A stretch of 55,034 nt of DNA. Source: Bacteroidales bacterium. GTDB taxonomy: Bacteria; Bacteroidota; Bacteroidia; Bacteroidales; P3. The notes under the pieces were generated by a model that saw nothing but the letters and a program-made list of their open reading frames with translations, was not told the origin of the DNA and made no database searches. This document shows positions 42,407 through 51,216 of this stretch, piece after piece; position 1 is the stretch's first letter; each line of letters starts with the position of its first letter. The stretch is from assembly GCA_017613375.1 (NCBI GenBank), contig JAGADZ010000065.1, positions 1-55,034 of the forward strand, given 5' to 3'. A program made the translations under genes and the position numbers.

Positions 42407-42530
42407 ATCATGGCGTTGCACTTCGTAGTTGAATCTACACGTTTTCTTCAATAAGAGTTGAAAACAATAAAACATTATTTAAAGTATTGAAAAATAATTT
42501 GTTGCAATGGCTGAAAAAACGATAAAAGAT

Positions 42531-43397
42531 ATGAGAAAAATAATATTATTGACAATAGTTATTTGTTCAATCGTCATGACATCGTGCTCGTCGAACAAAC
42601 ATTCCGTCAAGGTGAATCGCCCGAAACCTGAGCGGATTCAAACTGTTCTTGACAGTATCTGTAATGAAGGGTACAATCTTTTTATCGCTGAGCGTGTTAA
42701 CTGGATTGCCTCCGATTCGGTGCTTGGACATTATAGTGCAGATCGTTTTGGCGGCAATATTGTCTGGCAGCCAACCGACAGTACGTGGAGAGCGGTATTC
42801 TTTGACACCGAAATAGAAAACTGCATTTTTGAGTATAATTACAACACTCGCTGCAATAAGCAGCAGATATCATATAACTCTCGTGCAATCACTGAGGAAG
42901 AGCGTGTGCAATGGGCACTTAAAAACACTATGTGGGAGAATGCCTTGAGACGTTACGGTGACAGCCTGTACTACAATAGCAGTTACGGTATGCCAAACTT
43001 CGATTTTGTCCGCATTGATGCCAATACGATACGGCTGTATATCATCCAAGGTGTCGAACGCCCCAATGTTATTCCGTTTGGCAACGATTTCAGTATCGAT
43101 TTTGACAACAGCGGGACCATCTTGGCTTTCCGCCGCTACCATCGTTCGTTCATTCCTGTTCAAACGGTCGGTGAAAATGGCGAGTCAATTACTGCAACAT
43201 ACCATTCGCATTTAAATGACAACCCATATATCACTCCCACCGACATCTGCAATTTCTTGCTCTATAGGGGCGAAATGAAGCAGACATATGTCCTTAGCAC
43301 GGCACTGGAAGGCTATATAATCTACAACGCCGAGAATAACAGTGCCATATTCCTTACTAACGAGGCGATGGACAGAATCAACAATCATAGAAAGTAG
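42531..43397 (+). CDS. Lipoprotein of unknown function
   Basis: A 288-residue protein with a lipoprotein signal (MRKIILLTIVICSIVMTSC), followed by SSNKHSVK, a charged stretch typical of exported Bacteroidota lipoproteins. The ATG at 42531 is chosen because the signal begins there; the frame also contains an ATG at 42507. The mature part is a mixed alpha/beta sequence (FIAERVNWIASDSVLGHYS, WRAVFFDTEIENCIFEYN, FSIDFDNSGTILAFRRYH, YVLSTALEGYIIYNAEN) with no recognised domain. It is followed by the 200-bp repeat array and is convergent with the M6 protease gene. Confidence 0.6.
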   Translation: MRKIILLTIVICSIVMTSCSSNKHSVKVNRPKPERIQTVLDSICNEGYNLFIAERVNWIASDSVLGHYSADRFGGNIVWQPTDSTWRAVFFDTEIENCIFEYNYNTRCNKQQISYNSRAITEEERVQWALKNTMWENALRRYGDSLYYNSSYGMPNFDFVRIDANTIRLYIIQGVERPNVIPFGNDFSIDFDNSGTILAFRRYHRSFIPVQTVGENGESITATYHSHLNDNPYITPTDICNFLLYRGEMKQTYVLSTALEGYIIYNAENNSAIFLTNEAMDRINNHRK

Positions 43398-43470
43398 ACG
43401 AACGTCGCACCAGAAGATGTGCTGAGTGCTGAATCCGTTCTTTTCGTTAAGGTTAAGTAGACGTTGAGGT

Positions 43471-44235
43471 TTAACGAAAAAAAGATTAGTGAGATTCGGG
43501 AGATATGTGTTCAAAAAACAAAGACGAAAATTTTTGAAAGATTTTTATTAAGATTTTTGAACAATTTCTCGCCTTTAGGCGACCCGAAAAAAGAACACGA
43601 ATAGCACGAATTGACACGAATAAGGTTAAAGATGTATGAGGCGCGAGGTTGGTAAAGTTTATAGATTATAGGTTAAAGTTTAACGAAAAAAAGATTAGTG
43701 AGATATGTGTTCAAAAAACAAAGACGAAAATTTTTGAAAGATTATTATTAAGATTTTTGAACAATTTCTCGCCTTTAGGCGACCCAAAAAAAGAACACGA
43801 ATAGCCCAAATTGACACGAATAGGGTTAAAGATGTATGAGGCGCGAGGTTGGTAAAGTTTATAGATTATAGGTTAAAGTTTAACGAAAAAAAAGATTAGT
43901 GAGATTAGTGTTCAAAAAAACAAAGACGAAAATTTTTGAAAGATTATTATTAAGATTTTTGAACAATTTCTCGCCTTTAGGCGACCCCAAAAAAGAACAC
44001 GAATAGCCCAAATTGACACGAATAAGGTTAAAGATGTATGAGGCGCGAGGTTGGTAAAGTTTATAGTTTATAGTTTAACGAAAAAAAGATTAGTGAGATT
44101 CGGGAGATATGTGTTCAAAAAACAAAGACGAAAATTTTTGAAAGATTATTATTAAGATTTTTGAATAATTTCTCGCCTTTAGGCGACCCAAAAAAAGAAC
44201 ACGAATAGCACGAATTGACACGAAAAAAGTTTAAA
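43471..44235 (+). repeat. Tandem array of four ~200-bp units between convergent genes
   Basis: The 865-bp gap between the lipoprotein and the M6 protease gene is mostly a tandem array. Copies begin with TTAACGAAAAAAAGATTAGT at 43471, 43680, 43880 and 44075 (spacings 209, 200, 195); the fourth is truncated near 44235. Each unit has, in order: GTGTTCAAAAAACAAAGACG, an AT-rich stretch, a TCGCC-TTTA-GGCGA hairpin, AGAACACGAATAGC and AATTGACACGAA, GGTTAAAGATGTATGAGGCG, and TTTATAG. Copies 1 and 4 share variants that differ from copies 2 and 3. No gene or promoter was seen inside. Bases 43398-43470 hold nothing recognisable apart from short GTTAAG words. Confidence 0.92.
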
Positions 44236-44262
44236 GAAATTAGTTTTCGTTATCGTTTTCGT

Positions 44263-47200
44263 TTAATTAATCAACACTACTTTCCTTACAGGGAAGCCCT
44301 CAACCGATAGCAGATATACACCTGGCGTATTTACCGTCATTGATGTTGGTTCGCCGGCTTTGAGGTCATAAAGCTTGCGTCCTTTCAGGTCGAAGAGTCT
44401 TACATTGCGTCCGGCAGCTCCGCTGACAGTGACCGTGAGACCTCGCGTTATTACCTTTATTGTACTTCCGTCGGCGATGGACACAGGTGTTGACGAGAAG
44501 AGGGCTGTCAGTGTTGTGTCGGTGTTTAGATAAATACTACGCATTGTGAAATCCACACCGTCGCTCCATCCGTCAAATTGTGTCTGTACACTGGGGACAT
44601 CGGTACGCGCTTCGGCATAAAGCCATACTAATGTGCCGTGGTCAAGGGCCGCTGAGTGATAATGTTCGGAATTGTTCCCTACAATAAACCAGGCTCTTCC
44701 TATAGCGGTGTCATTTGACAGGACTGTGATTTGATGCTTGTCTCTCTCGAAATAGGCCGTGAGACTGCGATCGGATGTCACGGTGAAGCTGTAGGGATTG
44801 GCCGTCAAGGTCTCACCATTGGATATCCAATGTAAGAAATGGTTGTTCTCTGTGGGTGTGGCAGTGATTGTCGCTGTGCTGCCGTAGACAAACTCTCCGC
44901 CACCGGATACGTGCCCCATGGTCAAGTCGGACGAGGAAACGTTGACGGTATAGGTGATTTGCTGGAAATAGGCGGTGAATGCTTTGTCGGCAGCCACAGT
45001 GAAGCTGTAAGGGTTGTCGGTTATGGTGTCGCCCTCCGAAATCCAGTAAAGGAAACTGCATCCGTTGTTGGGTGTTGCAGAGATTGTGGCTGTAGTGCCG
45101 AGGGAGTAATCCCCGCCTCCGGAGACAGAACCCATGTTGCTGTTGGCGGAAGTCACGCTGACAGTGCGGGTGGCGAGACGGAAATGGGCGGTGAATGTCT
45201 TGTTGCCGACCACCGTGAAGCTGTACGGATTTGCGGTTATGGTGTCGCCGTTCGAAATCCAGCATACAAACACTGAGTTCGAATTCGGCGTTGCCGACAA
45301 GGTCGCGGTCTCACCATATGCATATTGTCCGCCGCCTTGCACGTATCCAAGGTTACTGTTGGCGTTGTTGACAGTTATGTCGTACAGGGTTGTCACGGGG
45401 CATCCGCCGAATCTGATGTCGGCACGGTATTGTAAACGTTTCTTTGAACCGCTGTAGCTTGATGCCGTCGGGTTGTAGTTATAGCTGTCGCTATAGTAGG
45501 AGAGCGTTCTGTATTGGCTTCCTGTAGAGGAACAATAGAAACGGTAGTTCGAGCCGTCATAGTCGCCGCTGTTGTCGTCGATGGCGACCACCAGATTGCC
45601 TGTACCGTTAAAATGGAACGATGAGTCGAGCTCTATGGTGTTCCATCCTTGGGAGAAGAACATCGGGCCTTCATAGACTTTCTGCATTTGTGAGAGTGGC
45701 ACAAACTCGCTTGCCCCTGTGCCTGAAAAACTGCTCTTCGTGGTGTTTCCAAGGTAGATGATGCAACTGTCTTTTGTCGACAGGTTATTGCTGTAGGAGT
45801 AATTGAAACTAAGGGTGTTGATGTTCATTTCACCGCCTATTTCAGCCGTTGTGTAGAGCATCTGTGTGTAGCTGTAGTTGTAGTATGTGTTAAGCGGCAG
45901 GAAATAGAGCGTGGTGTCGCTTGTGCCTATCGTCATGGTTTCAGGCATTGGGCACGATGCCGTCCTAAGATTGAACCAGCTGCTGAATGTGCTGGTGTCG
46001 CCAGTTCCGCAAATGCCGCGTACACGCCACTGGTATTCGGTGTTGAGTGTGAGATTGTTGAGTGTGAGGCTCGGCGATGTGGAGGTTGTGCTTTGTATTG
46101 CCCCTGTTGAACCTTGTCGCCATTGCACTATGTATTGCGGTGAATTCCCACTCCAATGCAGGTTGGCGCTGTGGCCAGTGATATTGTTGGCCAAGAGGTC
46201 GCTGGGCAGCCGGCATCCGCGGAGGTCACTGTAGGTGAAGCTTATCGTCACGCCCGGCGAAGTGACGTTGGTGATGGAAAAGGTGGTGTCGATAACGTTG
46301 CCAGTCAGCCAGGGATAGGGGTTTGTCGACGGTGTGAACGATGTGCGTGAGGTGTTTCCGCTGAAGTAGGCTTGCGATACGGTTCCGTTAACCGAGTCAT
46401 TGTAGCCTCCGGGACGGAAAAGATAGACCTCGTCGAAAGTTGTTGTGCCGTTATAGCTTGCATTGCCGCTATAGCGGTCGTCGATACGGAATATCAGAAG
46501 TCCTTTTCCCGGCAGTGCCGTCTCGAAAAACTCGGTGTTGTCGCGATATTCAAGCACATACCACTGGTGAGGCTCTTGGGCGGCTATTTTGTAGGCGCAG
46601 TTTTCGTAGCTGTTGTCGCCGAGACTGTGCAGGGTGTAGGTGCCGGGAACGGTTATCTGGGGTATGGAGTCAATCCAGTTGCCGTATTTCATCTTCATAT
46701 AGGTGCTCATGTGCTGTGGCGGCGTGGAATTGCTGCACATGAGATCCCATGAGCCGACACCGCTGACATTGGTGTTGACGTTGTATCTGTAGAGGTCGGG
46801 GGCTCCGAGGGTGTGGAACATCTCGTGGCAGAAAGTGGAGCTGCTGAAATAATGGCTTCCGCTGCCTTCAAGCTGCAGGTTGAAGGTGTAGACTCGCTTG
46901 CCATTGATGTATACATATCTGTCGTAAAGGCTCCATTTATGAGGCCAGAGCAGTTCGCTCCATCCGGTGTAGGTGCCTTTGACGACAAAGCAAATATTGT
47001 CCACTTTTCCGTCATTGTCCATGTCGAGGTTCAGCGAGGTGGATACAGGATAATTGGCATTGACATATTCCACGGCGCGTTGCAGCAGTCCGAATTCGCG
47101 AAGCCTGCTCTCGGTGTCGTCGTTGTAGCCGTTGGGGTTGGTGGTTGCATTGTAGGGCATGTAGTAGCTACGTGGCAGGCTGTCCTGATAGGAGATGATA

Positions 47201-47811
47201 TTGTTGCCGTTCGGGGTGGGGTAGTAGTGGGTCGGAATAAAAATCTTGCCGTAGGAAACGGTCTTGAAATAGTTGTACATCGACGTTGCCGTGGACGAAG
47301 AGTCGTTGAACATGGCGTTTATCGTCGACAAAGAGGTGGTGATCTCTGTTTCGTCGCTAAACCTGATGAAAATAACTATATTGTTAAGTGTGCCGTGGTT
47401 GGCTCCCGAAGTTTTGCGTCCGTTGGCGGTTTTCTCAATGGGGACATCGTAGCGGTGCTGCAGATTTTCCCAGGTTACTTGGTCGACACCGATATTTGGA
47501 TGAAGCCCAACAGAGGCGGGATTCACGCTGCCTGCCACATAGTTGGTGGCGACAACGTCCCATCGGTCGGCACTGTAGTGAACGGTGTCGGCATAGACCC
47601 AATAGCCTGTGCGTGGATTCTGGATGATTGTGTAGCCAGCCTCGTCATGAAGCCTATGGAAGTACTCGTCGCCGGACAGCAGGCAGTGCAGGGTGTCGCC
47701 GTTGGGCTGGATACGTATTGCAGGAGCATTGAAGATTGGCGCCGCGTTGGAAATACTGAACAGTGAAATAATCGCAAGAATAAAAGTGATTGATAACTTT
47801 TTGATATTCAT
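44263..47811 (-). CDS. Secreted M6-family metalloprotease with InlB-like repeats and T9SS type A sorting domain
   Basis: A 1182-residue exported protein. Layout: signal peptide (1-23), M6 peptidase domain with the zinc site HEMFH at residues 329-333 in FCHEMFHTLGAPDLY, a fibronectin type III-like unit (SDLLANNITGHSANLHWSGN...), a beta domain, then three full and one degenerate repeats of InlB/bacterial-repeat type (each with GGGxYxYGxTATxSATP, W-IS-GDT-T-NPYSFTV and FTAYF). The last ~75 residues are a type A sorting domain (VRLFDLKGRKLYDL... GVYLLSVEGFPVRKVVLIN). It probably degrades proteins at the cell surface or outside. Promoter at 47859. Confidence 0.9.
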   Translation of the reverse strand: MNIKKLSITFILAIISLFSISNAAPIFNAPAIRIQPNGDTLHCLLSGDEYFHRLHDEAGYTIIQNPRTGYWVYADTVHYSADRWDVVATNYVAGSVNPASVGLHPNIGVDQVTWENLQHRYDVPIEKTANGRKTSGANHGTLNNIVIFIRFSDETEITTSLSTINAMFNDSSSTATSMYNYFKTVSYGKIFIPTHYYPTPNGNNIISYQDSLPRSYYMPYNATTNPNGYNDDTESRLREFGLLQRAVEYVNANYPVSTSLNLDMDNDGKVDNICFVVKGTYTGWSELLWPHKWSLYDRYVYINGKRVYTFNLQLEGSGSHYFSSSTFCHEMFHTLGAPDLYRYNVNTNVSGVGSWDLMCSNSTPPQHMSTYMKMKYGNWIDSIPQITVPGTYTLHSLGDNSYENCAYKIAAQEPHQWYVLEYRDNTEFFETALPGKGLLIFRIDDRYSGNASYNGTTTFDEVYLFRPGGYNDSVNGTVSQAYFSGNTSRTSFTPSTNPYPWLTGNVIDTTFSITNVTSPGVTISFTYSDLRGCRLPSDLLANNITGHSANLHWSGNSPQYIVQWRQGSTGAIQSTTSTSPSLTLNNLTLNTEYQWRVRGICGTGDTSTFSSWFNLRTASCPMPETMTIGTSDTTLYFLPLNTYYNYSYTQMLYTTAEIGGEMNINTLSFNYSYSNNLSTKDSCIIYLGNTTKSSFSGTGASEFVPLSQMQKVYEGPMFFSQGWNTIELDSSFHFNGTGNLVVAIDDNSGDYDGSNYRFYCSSTGSQYRTLSYYSDSYNYNPTASSYSGSKKRLQYRADIRFGGCPVTTLYDITVNNANSNLGYVQGGGQYAYGETATLSATPNSNSVFVCWISNGDTITANPYSFTVVGNKTFTAHFRLATRTVSVTSANSNMGSVSGGGDYSLGTTATISATPNNGCSFLYWISEGDTITDNPYSFTVAADKAFTAYFQQITYTVNVSSSDLTMGHVSGGGEFVYGSTATITATPTENNHFLHWISNGETLTANPYSFTVTSDRSLTAYFERDKHQITVLSNDTAIGRAWFIVGNNSEHYHSAALDHGTLVWLYAEARTDVPSVQTQFDGWSDGVDFTMRSIYLNTDTTLTALFSSTPVSIADGSTIKVITRGLTVTVSGAAGRNVRLFDLKGRKLYDLKAGEPTSMTVNTPGVYLLSVEGFPVRKVVLIN

Positions 47812-47858
47812 TTTGCTGATGTATTATTAGTTTTGTAAAAAAGTCTCGTAACTAATCT

Positions 47859-47867
47859 GCAAAAATA
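47859..47867 (-). promoter_or_regulatory. Promoter -7 element TATTTTTGC of the M6 protease gene
   Basis: The minus strand reads TATTTTTGC, about 48 bp upstream of the protease start at 47811, followed by an oligo-A/T stretch. Confidence 0.65.
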
Positions 47868-47954
47868 CGATTTTTTTTAAATATGGTATATCGTAAATTT
47901 ATCATGCTTCAACTCTTTTAGTCTCTGGGACCTTCTTAATCAAAAAAAATGACG

Positions 47955-47963
47955 TATATTTGC
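47955..47963 (+). promoter_or_regulatory. Promoter -7 element TATATTTGC of the cupin operon
   Basis: TATATTTGC lies 26 bp before the cupin ATG at 47989, pointing the opposite way from the protease promoter; the two divergent promoters are about 90 bp apart. Confidence 0.65.
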
Positions 47964-47988
47964 AGTTGGATAGTAAATAGACCGAGTT

Positions 47989-48321
47989 ATGATTATCGAT
48001 TTTAGTAAGTTGGAAAATAATATTGTACCTCATTTCAAAGGAGGAGAGGGCGAAACGGAAACACGCATGTTCTCCGACGGTGTCAACAAGATCATGCAAG
48101 GCACTCTGAAACCAGGCTGTACTATCGGCTACCATTGTCATGAGACCAGCAGCGAAATGATATATATCCTCAGTGGATTGGCACGTTGTTTGTATGATGA
48201 CGGCGAAGAGTCTCTCGTCCCGGGACAGTGTCACTATTGCCCCAAGGGTCACAGTCATAGCCTTATCAATGCTTCCGTCACTGAACCTCTTGTCTATTTT
48301 GCCGTAGTCCCCGAACAGTAA
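47989..48321 (+). CDS. Small cupin-domain protein
   Basis: A 110-residue single-domain cupin. The first cupin motif reads CTIGYHCHETSSEMIYILSG (two His and a Glu as metal ligands) and the second is PGQCHYCPKGHSHSLIN (His). Single-domain cupins bind a metal and may act as isomerases, dioxygenases or ligand sensors; none is indicated here. It is the first gene of an operon: the lipoprotein gene starts 12 bp after its stop. Confidence 0.85.
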   Translation: MIIDFSKLENNIVPHFKGGEGETETRMFSDGVNKIMQGTLKPGCTIGYHCHETSSEMIYILSGLARCLYDDGEESLVPGQCHYCPKGHSHSLINASVTEPLVYFAVVPEQ

Positions 48322-48333
48322 AAACAGATAAAC

Positions 48334-49185
48334 ATGAAACGCACATTTTTTGTTGTCCTCACAGCCATGCTTATGGTGTCATGTGGCAATTCACAGAAGA
48401 ACAAAGCCATCGATAAAATCTCTTTGCAGGATTTTACAGGACAGAATTGCATTGAGATAACCACGAAAGAGGAGATAGACAATGTCAAAGACAACCACAT
48501 GCAGGTTGAGAATATATATTCCATCAACTGGCCTGATATAAGTGGCTTCAGCCCTGAAATAAAACGACAGCTTGTCATGCTGGCTTTTGGCGACAGTTCC
48601 GCGATGACGTTTGAAGAAGCATCAGAGCATTTCCTCGCCAGCACATGGGTGGATGATGACACATTCTTTGGTGGTATAACATCTAATGTGAAGGTCGATT
48701 CAATATTCATAGTTCCCTATAGCTATGTGCATCTGGATGGTTTCTGTGATCAGGACAGCAACCTGCTGCTTTTTACTGTCAACGAGGAGAGATACTGTGC
48801 CTATACAGATAAAACCACCCTTACCACAAGAATGCTTACTGTCGACCTCGCCACAGGGGATATCGTTCAGTTATGTGACCTCGTAGACACGTTCAAACTC
48901 GGCGAAGTAATGTTGCGAGCCCTCGAGGATGTTGCCGTAAACAAGGAAAATGGCAATTTCACGAAATACCTTTTTGACGATTATTCTGAACGACTGCCTC
49001 AGCCTGACGGTTTCTTTATCGACAATACCAGAAGCGTGATAGTTGCTTACTTCAATCCAGGTCATGTGCAATATCCCATCTGTGGAACACTCGAGGTCAT
49101 TATGCCGGTATTCTGGCTCTCTAAGCATATCCCTCTTAGCGAATATGCCAAAGAACTGTTTGGTCCTGACAGCTATATAGAATGA
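48334..49185 (+). CDS. Lipoprotein with DUF3298/RsiV-like C-terminal domain
   Basis: A 283-residue lipoprotein (signal MKRTFFVVLTAMLMVSC, then GNSQKNK). The C-terminal ~150 residues (MLTVDLATGDIVQLCDLVD, KYLFDDYSERLPQPDGFFID, VQYPICGTLEVIMPVFWL) match the DUF3298 fold found in the RsiV anti-sigma factor family and in many Bacteroidales lipoproteins. RsiV binds lysozyme in Bacillus; whether this protein binds such a ligand is unknown. It starts 12 bp after the cupin gene and its stop overlaps the next start (ATGA). Confidence 0.75.
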   Translation: MKRTFFVVLTAMLMVSCGNSQKNKAIDKISLQDFTGQNCIEITTKEEIDNVKDNHMQVENIYSINWPDISGFSPEIKRQLVMLAFGDSSAMTFEEASEHFLASTWVDDDTFFGGITSNVKVDSIFIVPYSYVHLDGFCDQDSNLLLFTVNEERYCAYTDKTTLTTRMLTVDLATGDIVQLCDLVDTFKLGEVMLRALEDVAVNKENGNFTKYLFDDYSERLPQPDGFFIDNTRSVIVAYFNPGHVQYPICGTLEVIMPVFWLSKHIPLSEYAKELFGPDSYIE

Positions 49186-49850
49186 TGGTGGAGAGTATCC
49201 ATACATGCCCTGAATTGATGGATGCCATCCAGCAGATAGGCCTTGTGCCGTTGCTTGACAGCGGCATCCCTGGTTTCTCTGCCGACGAGTTGGTGGCTCC
49301 GGAGTGCCGGTATGTGAGGAAAGACGACGGCTCCTGGGACTGGCCGCTGTGGGATTGGAAAGGTCCTATCGTCACTGAAGGCCATTTCGCCTACGGTAAG
49401 TTTTTCGGCGGCAAGGCGGGATTCGTCAGTATGGAATGGTGGCCTGATCTTTGCAACTACCGCCGGGCCAAATATCCCGAGCCTGCCGAGGACAGCGTCG
49501 AGGAAATCATCCTTGAGATATTACGTGTCAATGGAAACATGATTACGAGGGACCTGAGGAGTGCCTGCGGTTTCGACGGTGCCAAGATGCGTTCTCGCTT
49601 TGACAGTTACGTCACCCGCCTCCAGATGGCCTGCCGTGTGGTCACCGAAGATTTCGTCTACCCCACCGACAAACACGGTAACCGCTACGGCTGGGGTTGG
49701 GCCCTCCTCAACACCCCAGAGCACCTCTTCGGTCACGAAGCCTGCAATTGCGAGCGGACGCCCGAAGAGAGCCTCCAGCGTATCCTCACCCATCTCCGAG
49801 GCCTACTCCCGCAAGCTACAGAAAAACAGCTACTCAAACTTATCGCTTAA
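49182..49850 (+). CDS. AlkZ-related protein
   Basis: A 222-residue soluble protein resembling the Bacteroidales group called AlkZ-related: WDWPLWDWKGP, GHFAYGKFFGGKAGFVSMEWWPDL, NYRRAKYPEP, a winged-helix-like block (EIILEILRVNGNMITRDLRSA), RLQMACRVVTEDF and NTPEHLFG. AlkZ (YcaQ) enzymes are DNA glycosylases for crosslinks and alkylated bases; the related group has the helical/winged-helix elements but its catalytic activity is not shown. It starts with an ATGA overlap on the RsiV-like gene, so all three plus-strand genes form one unit; the end is convergent with the RAYT-type gene and overlaps it by about 20 bp. Confidence 0.65.
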   Translation: MMVESIHTCPELMDAIQQIGLVPLLDSGIPGFSADELVAPECRYVRKDDGSWDWPLWDWKGPIVTEGHFAYGKFFGGKAGFVSMEWWPDLCNYRRAKYPEPAEDSVEEIILEILRVNGNMITRDLRSACGFDGAKMRSRFDSYVTRLQMACRVVTEDFVYPTDKHGNRYGWGWALLNTPEHLFGHEACNCERTPEESLQRILTHLRGLLPQATEKQLLKLIA

Positions 49851-51128
49851 TACCAATTTTTGTGCCATCTCGTTGAGGGCGACAAAGCGGTAACGCTGTG
49901 ATGTGGTCGGGAGAGGCGTATAGCTATAATGACGGGTTTTCGCCTTGCGGCGTAATGTCTCTTCCACGGCAACTTTGACAGAACTTTCAAGGAAGGTCTG
50001 TTCGGTGGGTTCCAATAATAACAGCTGCCCTTTGGAGCATGCATCAAAATACACCCCTCCTGGCTTGTAGAAGTGTTCGTGGGGAGACCCTTCCTTTGGG
50101 AAGCCATCGCAAAGAAGCACCACCAGAGGGTATCCTTGTTCCCGAAGGGTGCGAGCAATCATTTTCTCTCCCTTGCTGATGGCGGCAGTGTAGGTGACAG
50201 CCCCGTTATGTGCTGCGGCAAGCACCAATTGCAAACGTTCCTGCATCTGCTCGCCGGTGGCACGGCGCGACATCTCCACCATCTGGCGGTCGGGCCAATC
50301 GAGGAGGAACTGGTTGCCCATCGAGGTGAACAACAGGCCATCGGATTCCGTCCGTCGATGAAGCTTGAAGAGGTCTGGATTATGGTTTTTGAGCCATAGG
50401 CGGCGTGGGTTATCCTTGACATAGTCAATCATGTGGCGTAGCTGTCCTGGTGCGTGAAGGATACGCTCATGATAGTAGGCCGGATTCTGCTCCCAGATGC
50501 TCCCTCTCCCCTCAAAAATGCAGGCAAACTGCACGAGAGCCTCATCGCCGCGTCCATCCCCTCCGCTTCTGTGCACCCCGGCGTCGTTCTCGCTGTTTTC
50601 CCCTGCATTCCCTCTGTTTCCGTGCACCTCGGTGGTGTTTTCGCAGTTTCCCCCTGCATTCCCTCTGTTTCCGTGCATCCCGGTGGCGTTTTCGCCGCCG
50701 TCAATCCTCTCGCCGCCGCCAAAATACTCCTCCTTGTAAACCTTGGTGCATCCGCTCTTAAACCCGCGGACCACCGCCCCGATGCTCTGCGGCAGCGGCT
50801 CCAGCACTTGGATGACAATGTGGATATGATCGGGCATCACCTTCTGTGCCAGCACCTTCAAGGCAAAGCCTTTCCCTGCGTAGAACTGTGCCAATCCGCT
50901 CAGCATCCTATACACCCTGTGTCCGAAGCTGTTGAGTTTGACGAACGCTGTCTCGGCGTTCTTGCCCTCCAGAGTTCCGAACAGAGGGAACCGTCTTTCT
51001 ACAACAAAAGTGAAATGATATATGGCACGTCCCCTGTAGTCCCAACCGTTCTCGCGATGGTGCCTCGTCGGGTCGACAGGCCGCCACACACTTGGTCTCT
51101 TGTCATTCTCTTGTGCCATATTATTCAT
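49830..51128 (-). CDS. Y1-transposase (RAYT-type) domain protein with extra C-terminal domain
   Basis: A 432-residue protein. The N-terminal part is a Y1/HUH transposase domain: YRGRAIYHFTFVVERRFPLF, the HUH pair in VMPDHIHIVIQV (His 101 and 103), VVRGFKSGC, and, after an insert, SIWEQNPAYYHERIL (candidate catalytic Tyr) and YVKDNPRRLWLK. The insert (about 140-200) is a low-complexity region with 51-bp DNA repeats. The C-terminal ~190 residues (GNQFLLDWPDRQMVEMSRRA, AISKGEKMIARTLREQGYPL, PGGVYFDACSKGQLLLLEP) form a separate domain that I do not recognise with confidence, though it resembles a Rossmann-type fold. GC is well above the neighbours. No flanking inverted repeats or target duplication were seen, so it is probably a single-copy, possibly domesticated gene. 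Confidence 0.85.
   Translation of the reverse strand: MNNMAQENDKRPSVWRPVDPTRHHRENGWDYRGRAIYHFTFVVERRFPLFGTLEGKNAETAFVKLNSFGHRVYRMLSGLAQFYAGKGFALKVLAQKVMPDHIHIVIQVLEPLPQSIGAVVRGFKSGCTKVYKEEYFGGGERIDGGENATGMHGNRGNAGGNCENTTEVHGNRGNAGENSENDAGVHRSGGDGRGDEALVQFACIFEGRGSIWEQNPAYYHERILHAPGQLRHMIDYVKDNPRRLWLKNHNPDLFKLHRRTESDGLLFTSMGNQFLLDWPDRQMVEMSRRATGEQMQERLQLVLAAAHNGAVTYTAAISKGEKMIARTLREQGYPLVVLLCDGFPKEGSPHEHFYKPGGVYFDACSKGQLLLLEPTEQTFLESSVKVAVEETLRRKAKTRHYSYTPLPTTSQRYRFVALNEMAQKLVLSDKFE
50561..50711 (-). repeat. 51-bp in-frame minisatellite in the RAYT-type gene
   Basis: CCTCTGTTTCCGTGC recurs at exactly 51-bp spacing (50611 and 50662), with diverged partial copies on both sides, about 2.7 units. 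It encodes 17-residue repeats (HGNRGNAGGNCENTTEV type) between the HUH motif and the candidate catalytic Tyr. Confidence 0.85.
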
Positions 51129-51140
51129 GCTTTTCTAATT

Positions 51141-51149
51141 GCAAAAGTA
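51141..51149 (-). promoter_or_regulatory. Promoter -7 element TACTTTTGC of the RAYT-type gene
   Basis: The minus strand reads TACTTTTGC only 12 bp upstream of the ATG at 51128, so the message would have a very short leader. Confidence 0.55.
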
Positions 51150-51202
51150 CGCCTTTTCATGCAAGTGGCAAAATTAATTTTTGCCGTTTGGATTTTTATT
51201 CG

Positions 51203-51211
51203 TATCTTTGC
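51203..51211 (+). promoter_or_regulatory. Promoter -7 element TATCTTTGC of the BspA-type gene
   Basis: TATCTTTGC at 51203-51211 has TTTG at 51180-51183, leaving 19 bp, the optimal -33/-7 spacing. Transcription should start near 51217, about 290 nt before the BspA-type start codon. Confidence 0.75.
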
Positions 51212-51216
51212 ACTTG

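Noticed and set aside
43471-44235. CRISPR array
   Set aside because: Units of ~200 bp without unique spacers and no cas genes; a tandem repeat instead.
46813-47766. 317-codon plus-strand frame opposite the M6 protease
   Set aside because: Lies over the catalytic domain of the protease and shows no domain of its own.
49830-51128. Complete insertion sequence
   Set aside because: No terminal inverted or subterminal palindromic ends and no target duplication could be seen; only the transposase-like gene is present.
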